64,000 nt of DNA from Armatimonadota bacterium (GCA_031432545.1 JAVKGX010000008.1:15614-79613); one strand, 5' to 3'. Positions 30,335-40,116 are shown, numbered from the stretch's first letter. The notes: generated by a model from the sequence alone, not told the origin. Numbers and translations: made by a program.

Positions 30335-31447
30335 ATGGCGAAGACCCTACGTACGGAGGAACTGATCCTCAATATGGGTCCCCAGCACCCGAGCACGCAC
30401 GGCGTGCTGCGGCTCATTGTGACCCTCGACGGCGAGAACATTGTCGAGGCGGTACCCGACATCGGCTACCTGCACTCGTCCGTCGAGAAGATGATGGAGC
30501 ACCGCAACTACACACAGAACATCGCGCTGGCTGACCGTGGCATGGACTACCTGGCCGCCTTGGTGAACGAGATGGCCATCCTACGGGCGGTGGAGACGCT
30601 TGCGGACGTCCCGGTGCCGGACCGGGCGCGCTACATCCGCACGATCTTCATGGAGCTGCAGCGTCTGGCCAGCCACCTGCTGTGGCTAGGGACTTACGGG
30701 ATCGACCTGGGCGCGTTCACCGCGTTCTTGTGGTGCATGCGTGAGCGGGAGATCGTCATGGATCTCTTCGAGTCGGTGACCGGGGGAAGGTTGCACCACG
30801 TCTATTTCCGGCCGGGTGGGGTGAACGAGGACCTGCCCACGGGGTGGACGGACCGGTGCCGGGAGTTCTGTCAGTACTTCCTCAACCGCCTCGACGAGTA
30901 CCACAAACTGCTGACCGGCAACCCGATCTGGCAGATGCGGACCCAGGGGATCGGTGTGCTGACCCGCGAGCAGGCCATCGCGTTCGGTGCGTGTGGCCCG
31001 GTGGCCCGCGCCTCCGGGCTGCAGTGGGACGTTCGCAAGAGTCACCCCTATGAGATGTACGATCGGGTCGAGTTCCAGGTGCCCGTGTACACCGAGGGCG
31101 ACTGCTACGCGCGCTATCTGGTTCGCATGGACGAGATGCGGGAGGCGACGAAGATCATCCTACAGTGTCTCGACCAACTCCCCGACGGGGACTTTCGGGC
31201 TCCCCGCGTGTCGTTGAATCTTAAGGCGCCGCCGGGCGAAGTCTACACGCGCGTGGAGTCACCGCGCGGCGACCTGGGCATCTACCTGGTCAGCACCGGG
31301 GGCGAGTTCCCGTGGCGGGTGAAGATCCGCGCTCCGTCGTTCGTGAACCTGCACGCGCTCACCGAGATGATGCGCGGATGGAAGGTGGCCGACATCATCT
31401 CGATTCTTGGCAGCATCGACATCGTGCTTGCGGACGTGGATCGCTGA
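30335..31447 (+). CDS. nuoD: NADH-quinone oxidoreductase subunit D
   Basis: 49-kDa-type subunit that forms the quinone site with NuoB. 370 residues starting KTLRTEELILNMGPQHPSTH, with the quinone-site His in HPSTHG and DIGYLHSSVEKMMEH. It ends IISILGSIDIVLADVDR, the normal C-terminus. ATG at 30335; the upstream frame overlaps nuoB. No fusion to NuoC. Confidence 0.97.
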   Translation: MAKTLRTEELILNMGPQHPSTHGVLRLIVTLDGENIVEAVPDIGYLHSSVEKMMEHRNYTQNIALADRGMDYLAALVNEMAILRAVETLADVPVPDRARYIRTIFMELQRLASHLLWLGTYGIDLGAFTAFLWCMREREIVMDLFESVTGGRLHHVYFRPGGVNEDLPTGWTDRCREFCQYFLNRLDEYHKLLTGNPIWQMRTQGIGVLTREQAIAFGACGPVARASGLQWDVRKSHPYEMYDRVEFQVPVYTEGDCYARYLVRMDEMREATKIILQCLDQLPDGDFRAPRVSLNLKAPPGEVYTRVESPRGDLGIYLVSTGGEFPWRVKIRAPSFVNLHALTEMMRGWKVADIISILGSIDIVLADVDR

Positions 31448-31487
31448 GGCATCCGCTCACGACGTCGACGGTTTCTCGGAGGTCTCG

Positions 31488-31952
31488 ATGGCGCAACTGG
31501 TGAGGAAAGCGGCCGCGGCCGTTACCGGTCTGGTGACCGGATTGGGGGTCACGCTGCAGAACATCGTGCGCCCCAAGGTCACGGTGATGTACCCGATCGA
31601 GAAGTCGAACGTGTCGCCGCGGTGGCACGGGCTGCTGGCTCTGCCGATCGACACCGAGACGGGCAACGACAAGTGCATCATCTGCTTCCAGTGTGAGCGT
31701 ATCTGCCCCAGTCGCTGCATCCACATCGAGGCGCAGGGCAAGGGCAGGGACCGGGTACTGACACGGTTCGACATCGAGATGGACAAGTGCCAGTACTGCG
31801 GGTTGTGCGTGGAGGTCTGTCCGACCGAGGCCATCGTTTTCATCCCGCACTACGAGGGGAGCACCTACAACCGGGCGAACTTGCTCTACGACCTCGAAGA
31901 CCTGCACCGCGCCGCGCCCAAGGAACCGGTCGCGAGGGGAATCGTGGGATGA
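31488..31952 (+). CDS. nuoI: NADH-quinone oxidoreductase subunit I
   Basis: Ferredoxin-like subunit with two [4Fe-4S] clusters: CIICFQCERICP and CQYCGLCVEVCP. 154 residues. ATG 31488 follows GGAGGTCTC. Its stop overlaps the nuoC start as ATGA. In most operons nuoI follows nuoH; here it follows nuoD directly. Confidence 0.96.
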   Translation: MAQLVRKAAAAVTGLVTGLGVTLQNIVRPKVTVMYPIEKSNVSPRWHGLLALPIDTETGNDKCIICFQCERICPSRCIHIEAQGKGRDRVLTRFDIEMDKCQYCGLCVEVCPTEAIVFIPHYEGSTYNRANLLYDLEDLHRAAPKEPVARGIVG

Positions 31953-32641
31953 TCGGGACGAGCAGGAACCCCGCAGGCGGTCACTTCCCCGACGAACTCG
32001 TCAACAGGCTGCGGGAACGGTTCCCACAGGTCCGCGACGCCGCCCAGGCGGCTAGGGAAGCGCTGGAAGCGTTCGAGCGTGAGCAAGCGGAAAAGCAGCG
32101 GCAGTACCAGGAGGAGGTCGAGCGGGCCAAGGCGGAGGGGAAACCCGCTCCCCGCCCGCCGCGCAGGGAGGAGCCGCAGGTCCCGCGTTACAAGACACCG
32201 ACGCTCGAAGTCCCACGTGAGATCTTCAAGGAGATCATGCGTTTCTTGCGGGACGACCCCGCGTCCCGCATGGACTACCTTTCCTTCGCAAGCGCCATCG
32301 ACTGGAAGGACCGGATGGAGTGCACCTACCACCTGTGGTCCACGGAGCACAACCACGAGGTGCTGATCAAGGTTCCGGTGGATCGGGACGAACCGCGTAT
32401 CCCCACGGTCAGCGACCTGTGGATCACTGCGGAGTGGCACGAGCGGGAGACCTACGACCTGTTTGGCGTCGTCTACGAAGGCCATCCGGATCTGCGCCGC
32501 ATCATGATGACGGACGACTGGAAGGGTCACCCGCTGCGCAAGGATTACGTCTACGAAGAGCCGGAGTGGCTGGTCCAGATCGCCAAGATCCGGCAGGGCG
32601 AGGTCGCCGGCATCGAGACGCCTATCGGCGAGCGCGCCTGA
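31949..32641 (+). CDS. nuoC: NADH-quinone oxidoreductase subunit C with charged insertion
   Basis: 30-kDa-type subunit, 230 residues. The signature WHERETYDLFGVVYEGHPDL is followed by LRRIMMTDDWKGHPLRKDY. Between the first 35 residues and the core lies a 45-residue stretch of Glu/Gln/Lys/Arg (predicted coiled coil) followed by a Pro-rich part, not typical of NuoC. It is last in the order B-D-I-C; nuoA, H, J-N and E-F-G are not in the window. Confidence 0.94.
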   Translation: MIGTSRNPAGGHFPDELVNRLRERFPQVRDAAQAAREALEAFEREQAEKQRQYQEEVERAKAEGKPAPRPPRREEPQVPRYKTPTLEVPREIFKEIMRFLRDDPASRMDYLSFASAIDWKDRMECTYHLWSTEHNHEVLIKVPVDRDEPRIPTVSDLWITAEWHERETYDLFGVVYEGHPDLRRIMMTDDWKGHPLRKDYVYEEPEWLVQIAKIRQGEVAGIETPIGERA

Positions 32642-32906
32642 CGCACGGCCTCGGCGCCGCATCGCCCAGCCCCTCCGACAAGATTGAGACGTTCACCTCC
32701 TGGGCATCGGTTCGTTTTCGGTCCCCTCTGGGTTGCTCGACGGACGACGAACCCTGCGTTCCGCAGTCCTCGGCGCACGCTCGCTGCGCACCCCACCCCG
32801 GACGCGTGCGGCGACGTAACCCCGAAGTCCTCGGCTGAGAAGTCGAAGCCGGATCTTTACACAGTTGCCGCACGGTAGGAGTAAGCTTGCGGTAGGAGGC
32901 CGTCGC

Positions 32907-34574
32907 ATGCGCCCGTCCGGGGTGAGGTTCGTTTACGGCGTGGTCCTGGGCCTGACAGGTTTCGGCGGATTCACGATCGGATCCGCACCGTGGGGAGTCC
33001 CCTTGTGGCTGCGCGACGCGCTGGGGGTTCGCATCCCGGTGGAATTGCTGGGCGAGCGGATGTTTCGCATGCTGCCCCCCGTGTGGTTCTCGATCCTCGT
33101 GAATGCGTTCGAGGATTTCGGCCGCCGCCACTTCGGCATCGAGCACTTCGGCAAGCTCTTCGCGCTGATGTCGGCGAACCTGGTCATCGCGGGGATCGCA
33201 GGAGCCGGCGCGCTTGCGGCGCACGGCGTGCTCGCGGCGCGGGGCTTGCGGGGTCTGCGGGCCGGTGCGCTCGTCGCGGCAGCCGCATGGCTCGCGTGGG
33301 GCGTCGTCCTGGTACCGCTGTTCGGAGGCGGTTGGATGGGCACGGGTGCAGGACCCGTACCGTCGGTGTGGGCGATGCTGCTGGCCGGGAGCGCGCTGTA
33401 CGGTATCGGCATCGGCTATCTGGTGGCGGGAAAGCCCTCACCTCGGCGCGCCCCTCCGACGGAGCCAACGCCGCCGGGTCGTGGCCTCCAACAGGGAAGG
33501 GCCGGTGGACAGGGGGGACAGCCACCGTTCCGCGCAGCAACCGCGGACGGCGACGAGCGCGTGAGCCGGCGTGAAATCCTGACCCGATGCCTTGCTATCG
33601 TCGGTGGGCTGGCCGCCGGGTCGGCGCTCGCGACGTGGTTGTCCCATCTCGTCTCGCACACGGCGGCGTGGGCGCAGTCGGTGATCTCACGGATCCAGGG
33701 GATCCCACCCGAGATCACACCGAACGACCGCTTCTACACGGTGAGCAAGAACTTCTTCGACCCCGACGTCAACATCCGGAACTGGACACTGGAGGTCTCC
33801 GGGCTGGTAGAAAACCCGCTGCGCCTGACGATCGACGACCTCAAGAGCCTTCCGACGTTTTCTCGCCCCCATACGTTTGCGTGCATCAGCAACCCCGTTG
33901 GCGGCGACCTGATCGGCAACACGATCTGGAAGGGCGTTCGGGTTCGCGATCTCCTCTCTCGCGCGAGGCCCAAGCGGGAGGCGCACAAGGTGGTCTTTCG
34001 ATCCGCAGACGGCTACCACACGGCCGTGCCGCTCGCGGACCTGATGGAACCCGACGCGTTCTTGGCGTACGAGATGAACGGCGGGATCTTGCCCCGCAAG
34101 CACGGGTTTCCGCTACGCGCGGTGATTCCGGGACTGTTCGGGATGAAGAATCCCAAGTGGATCACGAAACTGGAACTGACCGACAAGGACCATGTCGGGT
34201 ATTGGGAGGCGCAGGGCTGGTCGGACGAAGCCGTCGTGAAGACCATGTCCAAGTTCACGACCCCGACCCACGGGGCATCCCTCCCGGCGGGTCCGATCGG
34301 TGTCGGCGGGGTCGCGTACGCGGGCGACCGCGGAATCTCGATGGTGGAGGTAAGCTTCGACGACGGCAGGACGTGGCGGCGCGCCGAGGTGAAGCCGGCC
34401 ATGGGCAAGCACTCCTGGGTACTGTGGGGAGTGTTCTGGGACGCGAAGCCGGGCCGCTACACGTTGAAGGTTCGCGCACGCGACGGCGTCGGCACCCTCC
34501 AGGAAGCGAAGGTCTCTCCGCCGTTGCCCGACGGGGCCACGGGCTACCACACGATCCGCGTGACGGTTCGCTAG
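32907..34574 (+). CDS. membrane-anchored sulfite-oxidase-family molybdopterin oxidoreductase
   Basis: 555 residues in two parts. Residues 1-180 carry about four membrane helices; a low-complexity linker (about 180-225) leads to a further hydrophobic segment. From about 250 comes the SUOX-type Mo-pterin domain: EVSGLVENPLRLTIDDL, the Mo-ligand Cys in FACISNPVGGD, LPRKHGFPLRAVIPGLFGMK, then a C-terminal Mo-co dimerisation-like domain (VEVSFDDGRTW). Related proteins are common in Actinobacteria and other groups; the substrate (sulfite, oxidised Met or another small oxyanion) cannot be told. It stands alone with no cytochrome partner next to it. Confidence 0.85.
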   Translation: MRPSGVRFVYGVVLGLTGFGGFTIGSAPWGVPLWLRDALGVRIPVELLGERMFRMLPPVWFSILVNAFEDFGRRHFGIEHFGKLFALMSANLVIAGIAGAGALAAHGVLAARGLRGLRAGALVAAAAWLAWGVVLVPLFGGGWMGTGAGPVPSVWAMLLAGSALYGIGIGYLVAGKPSPRRAPPTEPTPPGRGLQQGRAGGQGGQPPFRAATADGDERVSRREILTRCLAIVGGLAAGSALATWLSHLVSHTAAWAQSVISRIQGIPPEITPNDRFYTVSKNFFDPDVNIRNWTLEVSGLVENPLRLTIDDLKSLPTFSRPHTFACISNPVGGDLIGNTIWKGVRVRDLLSRARPKREAHKVVFRSADGYHTAVPLADLMEPDAFLAYEMNGGILPRKHGFPLRAVIPGLFGMKNPKWITKLELTDKDHVGYWEAQGWSDEAVVKTMSKFTTPTHGASLPAGPIGVGGVAYAGDRGISMVEVSFDDGRTWRRAEVKPAMGKHSWVLWGVFWDAKPGRYTLKVRARDGVGTLQEAKVSPPLPDGATGYHTIRVTVR

Positions 34575-34669
34575 GGAGTACCGAGGGGAGGCGCCGGCCC
34601 GATATCGTGCTTCGGGTACGTGATACGCTAGATTGGCGCCCCTGGCTGGGTCGCTGCGGTGGACAGGCG

Positions 34670-35611
34670 ATGGCGGATCTGAGTCGGTTGCGGGGTTCGA
34701 TCGTCCCCCTCGTGACGCCCTTCCGAGACGGGCGTGTAGACGAGGAGGCGTTGCGCGCTCTCATCGAGTGGCAGATCGCGTCCGGCAGCCACGGGATCTC
34801 AGTCACGGGCACGACCGGGGAGCCGACATCGCTGGTGGTCGAAGAACGCGAACGGGTGATCGAGATCGCGGTGCGGACGTCGGCAGGGCGGGTTCCCGTC
34901 GTGCCGGGAACGGGTTCGAACAACCACGAGGAGACGCTGCGATTGACCGCCCACGCCGAGCGCCTCGGAGCCGATGCCGTCCTCGTCATCGTCCCCTACC
35001 ACGTGCGCCCGACCCAACGTGGACTGTACGAGCATTTCCGGACCGTGGCCAGGTCCACCCGGCTGCCGGTGATCGTCTACAACATCCCGGGCCGTACGGC
35101 CGTCAACCTGGAGGTCGAGACGCTGGCGCGCCTGCGACGGGATTGCGACAACATCGTCGGGGTGAAGGAGTCGAACAAGGATTTCGAGCACGTCAACCGC
35201 GTCCTGCTGCGCTGCGGGCGTGACTTCCTCCTTTTCAGCGGCATCGAGCTGCTCTGCTATCCGATGCTGACGATCGGCGGCTCCGGGTTCATCAGCGCGA
35301 CGGCGAATCTGGTGCCGGATCGCGTCGCCCGGATGTACGAGCTGTGGCAGGAAGGTGACTGGCGGGCCGCTTTGGATCTGCACTACGAATTGATGCCGCT
35401 CAATGACGTGCTGTTCGTCGAGACCAACCCCGGTCCCGTGAAGTACGCTCTGAGCCTGCTCGGCCGCATCGCGCCCGAGATCCGGCTCCCGCTGGTCATG
35501 CCCTCAGAGGAGAACCGCGGGAGGATTCGGGATGCGCTGCGCGCTTACGGGCTGCTGGGGGATCCTGTAGCCCCCCACTGGCCATCCGCCGCGCAACACC
35601 GATCGTCATGA
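34670..35611 (+). CDS. DapA-family (class I) lyase/aldolase in the HPA cluster
   Basis: 313 residues of the dihydrodipicolinate-synthase family: GTTGEPTSL (Thr48/49), Tyr137 in VYNIPGRT, Schiff-base Lys166 in GVKESN and the substrate-carboxylate Arg142. It could be a true lysine-pathway DapA. But it overlaps hpaG by 4 nt and heads the 4-hydroxyphenylacetate genes, and this family includes pyruvate-releasing aldolases. So I favour the last pathway cleavage, replacing the unrelated HpaI aldolase; that is inference. ATG at 34670; about 15 extra C-terminal residues are unconserved. Confidence 0.8.
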   Translation: MADLSRLRGSIVPLVTPFRDGRVDEEALRALIEWQIASGSHGISVTGTTGEPTSLVVEERERVIEIAVRTSAGRVPVVPGTGSNNHEETLRLTAHAERLGADAVLVIVPYHVRPTQRGLYEHFRTVARSTRLPVIVYNIPGRTAVNLEVETLARLRRDCDNIVGVKESNKDFEHVNRVLLRCGRDFLLFSGIELLCYPMLTIGGSGFISATANLVPDRVARMYELWQEGDWRAALDLHYELMPLNDVLFVETNPGPVKYALSLLGRIAPEIRLPLVMPSEENRGRIRDALRAYGLLGDPVAPHWPSAAQHRSS

Positions 35612-36378
35612 AGCAGGTCCGCTTCGCGACCGAGGGCACGGTTCACGTCGGGGAGTTGCGCGACGGGTTGCTGTTCGACCGTGGAGGCCGCGCCTACGAC
35701 CCGGACGCGGTGGTGTGGCTGCCGCCGGTGGTGCCGACGAAGGTGGTCGGGCTGGCACTGAACTACGCCGACCACGCGGTCGAACTCGGGATGACTCCGC
35801 CCGAAGAGCCGGCACTGTTCTTCAAGCCGCTCTCGGCGCTGATCGGGCATCGCGCGCCCGTCGTCTACCCGTCTGGGGTCGAGTACCTGCACTACGAGGT
35901 CGAGCTGGCAGTCGTGATCGGCCGCACGTGCCGGCGCGTCCGGGCCGCCGACGCGTACGAGGTCGTCCGCGGGTACACGATCTTCAACGACGTGACCGCG
36001 AGGGATTTCGTCCGGAACTTCTACCGCCCCCCGGTGCGCGCGAAGGGATACGATACCTTCGGACCGGTCGGCCCGTGGGTCGTCGAGGGGGAGATCGGGG
36101 ATCCGCACCGCTTGACGCTGCGGGCGTACGTGAACGGTGAGCTGCGCCAGGAGGGCACGACCGCCCAACTGATCCACCGCGTTCCCGATCTGGTGGAGTT
36201 CATCTCCTCGATCATGACGCTCGAACCGGACGACCTCATCCTGACGGGTACACCGAAGGGGATCTCGCACGTCCGTCCAGGGGACGTGATGCGGATGGAG
36301 ATCGAGGGGATCGGGGTCCTCGAGAACCGCGTGATCTCCGAGGAAGACGCGCAGGGCCCAGTGAGGAGGACCGCTTGA
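35608..36378 (+). CDS. hpaG: HpaG-type FAH-family isomerase/decarboxylase
   Basis: 256 residues of the fumarylacetoacetate-hydrolase fold. Metal ligands are the Glu pair in YEVELAVVIG and the Asp in IFNDVTARD; GLALNYADHA and LILTGTPKGISHVRPGD are conserved. In HPA breakdown HpaG decarboxylates and isomerises 5-oxopent-3-ene-1,2,5-tricarboxylate. E. coli HpaG has two such domains; this is a single-domain form. Starts at ATG 35608 overlapping the DapA-like stop. Confidence 0.85.
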   Translation: MKQVRFATEGTVHVGELRDGLLFDRGGRAYDPDAVVWLPPVVPTKVVGLALNYADHAVELGMTPPEEPALFFKPLSALIGHRAPVVYPSGVEYLHYEVELAVVIGRTCRRVRAADAYEVVRGYTIFNDVTARDFVRNFYRPPVRAKGYDTFGPVGPWVVEGEIGDPHRLTLRAYVNGELRQEGTTAQLIHRVPDLVEFISSIMTLEPDDLILTGTPKGISHVRPGDVMRMEIEGIGVLENRVISEEDAQGPVRRTA

Positions 36379-37901
36379 CGGTGCGCAGGCAGCCATCGGC
36401 GTCGCTCGAACCTGCCAGACACTTTATCGCCGGAGAGTTCGTCGACGGCGTCGCGGGGCGGGTGTTCGAGACGCTGAACCCCGCGACGAACGAACCGATC
36501 ACGGAGGTGACCGAGGGGACGGCGGAGGACATCGATCGAGCGGTGCGCGCGGCGCGGACGGCGTTCGACGAGGGCCCCTGGCCACGGATGCGGGCCGCTG
36601 AGCGGGCCAAGTACCTGCGGCGCATCGGCGACCTCATCAACGCCCACGTCGAGGAGATCGGGTGGCTGGAGACCTTGGACACCGGGTTGCCGATCTCCCA
36701 GTCCGGAGGTGCGCAGATCCCGCGCGCGGCGGAGAACTTCTACTTTTTCGCCGAGATGGCCACCCGCATCCAGGGCGAGTCCTATCCGAAAGACGGGGAG
36801 TTCTTGAACTACACCGTCCGGCACCCGGTGGGGGTGGCGGGGCTGATCACGCCGTGGAACACGCCGTTCATGCTCGAGACTTGGAAGGTCGCACCGTGCC
36901 TGGCCGCCGGCAACACCTGCGTTTTGAAGCCGGCCGAATGGTCGCCGCTTTCGGCGACGAAACTCGCCCGGATCATCCAGCAGGCAGATCTTCCACCCGG
37001 TGTGTTCAACGTCGTCCATGGTTTCGGGGAGACGGCGGGTGCCGCTCTCGTGGCCCATCCCATGGTCCAGCTGATCTCGTTCACCGGCGAGACCCGGACC
37101 GGCATGGAGATCATGCGCAACGGTGCTGCGACGCTGAAGCGGTTTTCGATGGAACTGGGTGGGAAGAACCCCACGATTGTCTTCGCGGACGCCGATCTGG
37201 AGCGCGCGCTGGACGCGGCCATCTTCATGATCTTCTCTTTGAACGGGGAACGGTGCACGGCAGGGTCGAGGCTGCTGCTGGAGCGGCCGATCTACGACAT
37301 CTTCCTGTCGCAGTTGCGAGAGCGCGTGGCAAGCCTCCGGGTGGGCGATCCGTTCGACCCCGAGACGGAGGTCGGCCCCCTGATCCATCCCGACCACTGG
37401 GAGCGGGTGCGCGGCTACATAGACGTGGCACGAGAGGAGGGCGCGCGGATCCTCTTGGGCGGCGACCGCCCGCCGGGTCTGGAGCGGGGCAACTACTTCG
37501 AGCCGACCTTGATCACTGACGTGCGACCCGGCACCCGAATCGAACAGGAGGAAATCTTCGGCCCCGTACTCGCGGTGCTGCCGTTCGGGACGGAGGAGGA
37601 GGCCATCCGAATCGCCAACGGTGTGCGGTACGGTCTCGCAGCGTACCTTTGGACCCGGGACAACCGGCGTGCGCACACCGTAGCCCAGGCCATTGAAGCG
37701 GGGATGGTGTGGGTGAACTCACACAATGTGCGGGACCTCCGCACCCCCTTCGGGGGCATGAAGCACAGCGGGATCGGGCGCGAGGGTGGAGTGTTCTCGT
37801 TCGAGTTTTACACTGAGTATCAGACGGTTCACGTGGCGTTGGGGCGACACGGCATCCCGCGGATGGGCCTCGGCCGGCCGGCGGGTCCGCCGCGACCGTG
37901 A
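36375..37901 (+). CDS. hpaE: 5-carboxymethyl-2-hydroxymuconate semialdehyde dehydrogenase
   Basis: 508-residue NAD(P)-dependent aldehyde dehydrogenase: PWNTPFMLETWKVAPCLAAG, catalytic Glu in MELGGKNP, catalytic Cys in NGERCTAGSR, and EIFGPVLAV. It oxidises the ring-cleavage product made by HpaD. The start is TTG at 36375, overlapping the hpaG stop; a GTG two codons later is possible. The HpaE assignment rests on its neighbours plus the family resemblance. Confidence 0.88.
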   Translation: MTVRRQPSASLEPARHFIAGEFVDGVAGRVFETLNPATNEPITEVTEGTAEDIDRAVRAARTAFDEGPWPRMRAAERAKYLRRIGDLINAHVEEIGWLETLDTGLPISQSGGAQIPRAAENFYFFAEMATRIQGESYPKDGEFLNYTVRHPVGVAGLITPWNTPFMLETWKVAPCLAAGNTCVLKPAEWSPLSATKLARIIQQADLPPGVFNVVHGFGETAGAALVAHPMVQLISFTGETRTGMEIMRNGAATLKRFSMELGGKNPTIVFADADLERALDAAIFMIFSLNGERCTAGSRLLLERPIYDIFLSQLRERVASLRVGDPFDPETEVGPLIHPDHWERVRGYIDVAREEGARILLGGDRPPGLERGNYFEPTLITDVRPGTRIEQEEIFGPVLAVLPFGTEEEAIRIANGVRYGLAAYLWTRDNRRAHTVAQAIEAGMVWVNSHNVRDLRTPFGGMKHSGIGREGGVFSFEFYTEYQTVHVALGRHGIPRMGLGRPAGPPRP

Positions 37902-37924
37902 CGGACCACGGGAGGGAATCGAAC

Positions 37925-39415
37925 ATGGGCGCAAGGACGGGCGCGCAGTTCCTCGACGGCATCCGCAACCGGCCGCGCGAGCTGTGGATCGAAGGGCAGC
38001 GGGTCTCCGATCCGGTCGAGCACCCAGCGTTCCGAAACATCGTCCGCAGCATCGCCGCTTTGTACGACATGCAGCACGACCCGAAGCTGCGCGACGAGAT
38101 GACCTACACGTCGCCGTCCAGCGGCCATCCGGTGGGGCTGTCGTTCCTGATGCCGCAGACCCCGGACGACCTCGTCCGCGTGCGGCGGATGATGAAGCAC
38201 TGGGCCGACTACTCCGGCGGGTTCATGGGACGGACACCCGACTACCTGAACCGCGCGCTGGTCGGCTACGCATCGGCGGCCGACTACTGCGCCGAGAACG
38301 ATCCGCGGTTCGGTGAGAACATCCTCAGGTACTACGAGTACGTCCGAGAGAACGATTTGTGTCTGACCCACACGCTGATCAACCCGCAGGCGAACCGGTC
38401 CGTCGGCCCCGCCCGCCAGGCGGACCCGTTCCTGGCAGCGCGGATCGTTGAGGAGAATGCCCGAGGGCTGGTGGTGCGCGGCGCTCGGATGCTGGCGACG
38501 CTGCCTGTGTCCGACGAGATCATGGTCTTCCCGTCTACGCTGCTGAAGGTCGGCGAGGAGGACGCGCCGTACGCGTTCGCGATCGCAATTCCCAACGACA
38601 CGCCGGGCCTGCGCTTCCTGTGTCGGGAGACGTTCGACTACGGCAAGTCGCCCTTCGATCACCCCCTCGGATCGCGTTTCGAGGAAATGGACGCGGTCGT
38701 GATCTTCGACGACGTACAGGTGCCGTGGGAACGTGTGTTCCTGCTGCGCGACGTCGACAAGTGCAACCGCGCGTTCGCCATGACGGGGGCGGTCGCCCAC
38801 ATGGCGCACCAGGTGGTCACGAAGAACGTCGCCAAGACCGAGTTCCTGCTCGGCGTCGCCTCGCTGATCGTGGACACGATCGCAATCGAGCAGTACCAGC
38901 ACGTGCAGGAGAAGATCGCGGAGATCATCATCAATTTGGAGGCGATGCGGGCGTTCCTGCGCACGAGCGAGGTCGAGGCGCAGGTCAATCGCTGGGGCGT
39001 CGTGCAGCCGGCGTGGCCGCCGCTGGATGCCGCCCGCAACGTGTATACGCGCATGTACCCGCGGATGGTGGAGATCCTGCAGCAGTTGGGGGCGTCGGGA
39101 TTCATGGCCATCCCGACCGAGAAGGACGTGAGGGGTCCGCAGGCAGAGACGATCCGCCGCTACTACCAGGCAGCGCGGGCGGATGCGATCGACCGCATCA
39201 AGATCTTCCGCCTGGCGTGGGACATCGCGATCAGCGCGTTCGGTTCGCGGCAGGTGCTGTACGAGCGCTTCTTCTTCGGCGATCCGGTGCGGATGGCCGG
39301 TGCGATGTTCAACTCCTACGACCGCAAGCCCTACATGGAGCGCGTGCGGGCGTTCTTGGAGCGCGCAGAGCGCGAGACCCTGGAACCCCAGACAGCGGAG
39401 GTGGGAGGGGAGTGA
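37925..39415 (+). CDS. hpaB: 4-hydroxyphenylacetate 3-monooxygenase, oxygenase component
   Basis: 496 residues of the FADH2-dependent two-component hydroxylase family, Thermus-type. The substrate-site residues appear as Arg103 and Tyr107 in MGRTPDYLNR and His149 in CLTHTLINPQ. It converts 4-hydroxyphenylacetate to 3,4-dihydroxyphenylacetate using FADH2 from HpaC. ATG 37925 has GGGAGGG 8 nt upstream, so I prefer it to the GTG at 37898 that overlaps hpaE. Specificity for related phenols cannot be excluded. Confidence 0.93.
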   Translation: MGARTGAQFLDGIRNRPRELWIEGQRVSDPVEHPAFRNIVRSIAALYDMQHDPKLRDEMTYTSPSSGHPVGLSFLMPQTPDDLVRVRRMMKHWADYSGGFMGRTPDYLNRALVGYASAADYCAENDPRFGENILRYYEYVRENDLCLTHTLINPQANRSVGPARQADPFLAARIVEENARGLVVRGARMLATLPVSDEIMVFPSTLLKVGEEDAPYAFAIAIPNDTPGLRFLCRETFDYGKSPFDHPLGSRFEEMDAVVIFDDVQVPWERVFLLRDVDKCNRAFAMTGAVAHMAHQVVTKNVAKTEFLLGVASLIVDTIAIEQYQHVQEKIAEIIINLEAMRAFLRTSEVEAQVNRWGVVQPAWPPLDAARNVYTRMYPRMVEILQQLGASGFMAIPTEKDVRGPQAETIRRYYQAARADAIDRIKIFRLAWDIAISAFGSRQVLYERFFFGDPVRMAGAMFNSYDRKPYMERVRAFLERAERETLEPQTAEVGGE

Positions 39416-39507
39416 GCCGTCCTCCACAGCCCGCTGCCAGGGGAGAGAGCCCAGACAGAAGTGCGAAAGCACGACTCGGGGTCGTGGCGCTCTGAGGGAG
39501 AGGGCGT

Positions 39508-40095
39508 GTGACGGAGGACGACAACCTCGCACCAGACCGGCAGGCGCAAGGGGTCGACGCGGCAGAGTTCCGCCGGGTCATGGGGCTGTTTGCCACCGGC
39601 GTCACCGTGGTCACCGCGCACGGCGCCGACGGCGTGCACGGGATGACGGCCAACGCCGTGATGTCGGTTTCGTTGGACCCGCTGCTGGTCTGCGTGTCCA
39701 TCGACCGGCGCGCCAGGATGAACGACTTCCTGCAGCGTGCGGGCGGGTTCGCGCTGAACATCCTGACGGACGAGCAGCAGGCCCTGTCGCAGTACTTCGC
39801 CGGAGCCTGGCCACACGAGCGTCCGCCCGAGTATCGTTTCGAGCCCTGGGTCGGGGGCCCGCGTCTGGTCGGCGTGCTGGCGGCCGTCGGGTGCGCGGTC
39901 CACGATGTCCTGCCGGGTGGGGACCACCGGCTGTTCTTGGGCCGCGTGCTCGCGCTGCACCGTTCCCCGGGCCGGCTGAGTCCGCTGCTGTTCTTTGGGG
40001 GCCGCTATCACCGCCTCCGCCAGGCGGAGACCGCGCCGCGTGACCCGGTGGAGGTCTGGAACCCGGAGGAGGTGCAGATCTTCTACGGGGACTAG
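39508..40095 (+). CDS. hpaC: flavin reductase component of the HPA monooxygenase
   Basis: 195 residues with the flavin-reductase-like (split-barrel) fold: FRRVMGLFATGVTVVTAHG, GMTANAVMSVSLDPLLVCVS and the C-terminal FFGGRYHRL. It supplies reduced FAD to HpaB. GTG start at 39508; 92 nt separate it from hpaB, with nothing else recognisable in the gap. Confidence 0.9.
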   Translation: MTEDDNLAPDRQAQGVDAAEFRRVMGLFATGVTVVTAHGADGVHGMTANAVMSVSLDPLLVCVSIDRRARMNDFLQRAGGFALNILTDEQQALSQYFAGAWPHERPPEYRFEPWVGGPRLVGVLAAVGCAVHDVLPGGDHRLFLGRVLALHRSPGRLSPLLFFGGRYHRLRQAETAPRDPVEVWNPEEVQIFYGD

Positions 40096-40116
40096 GGGGA
40101 GTCGGGAGGTGGCGCG

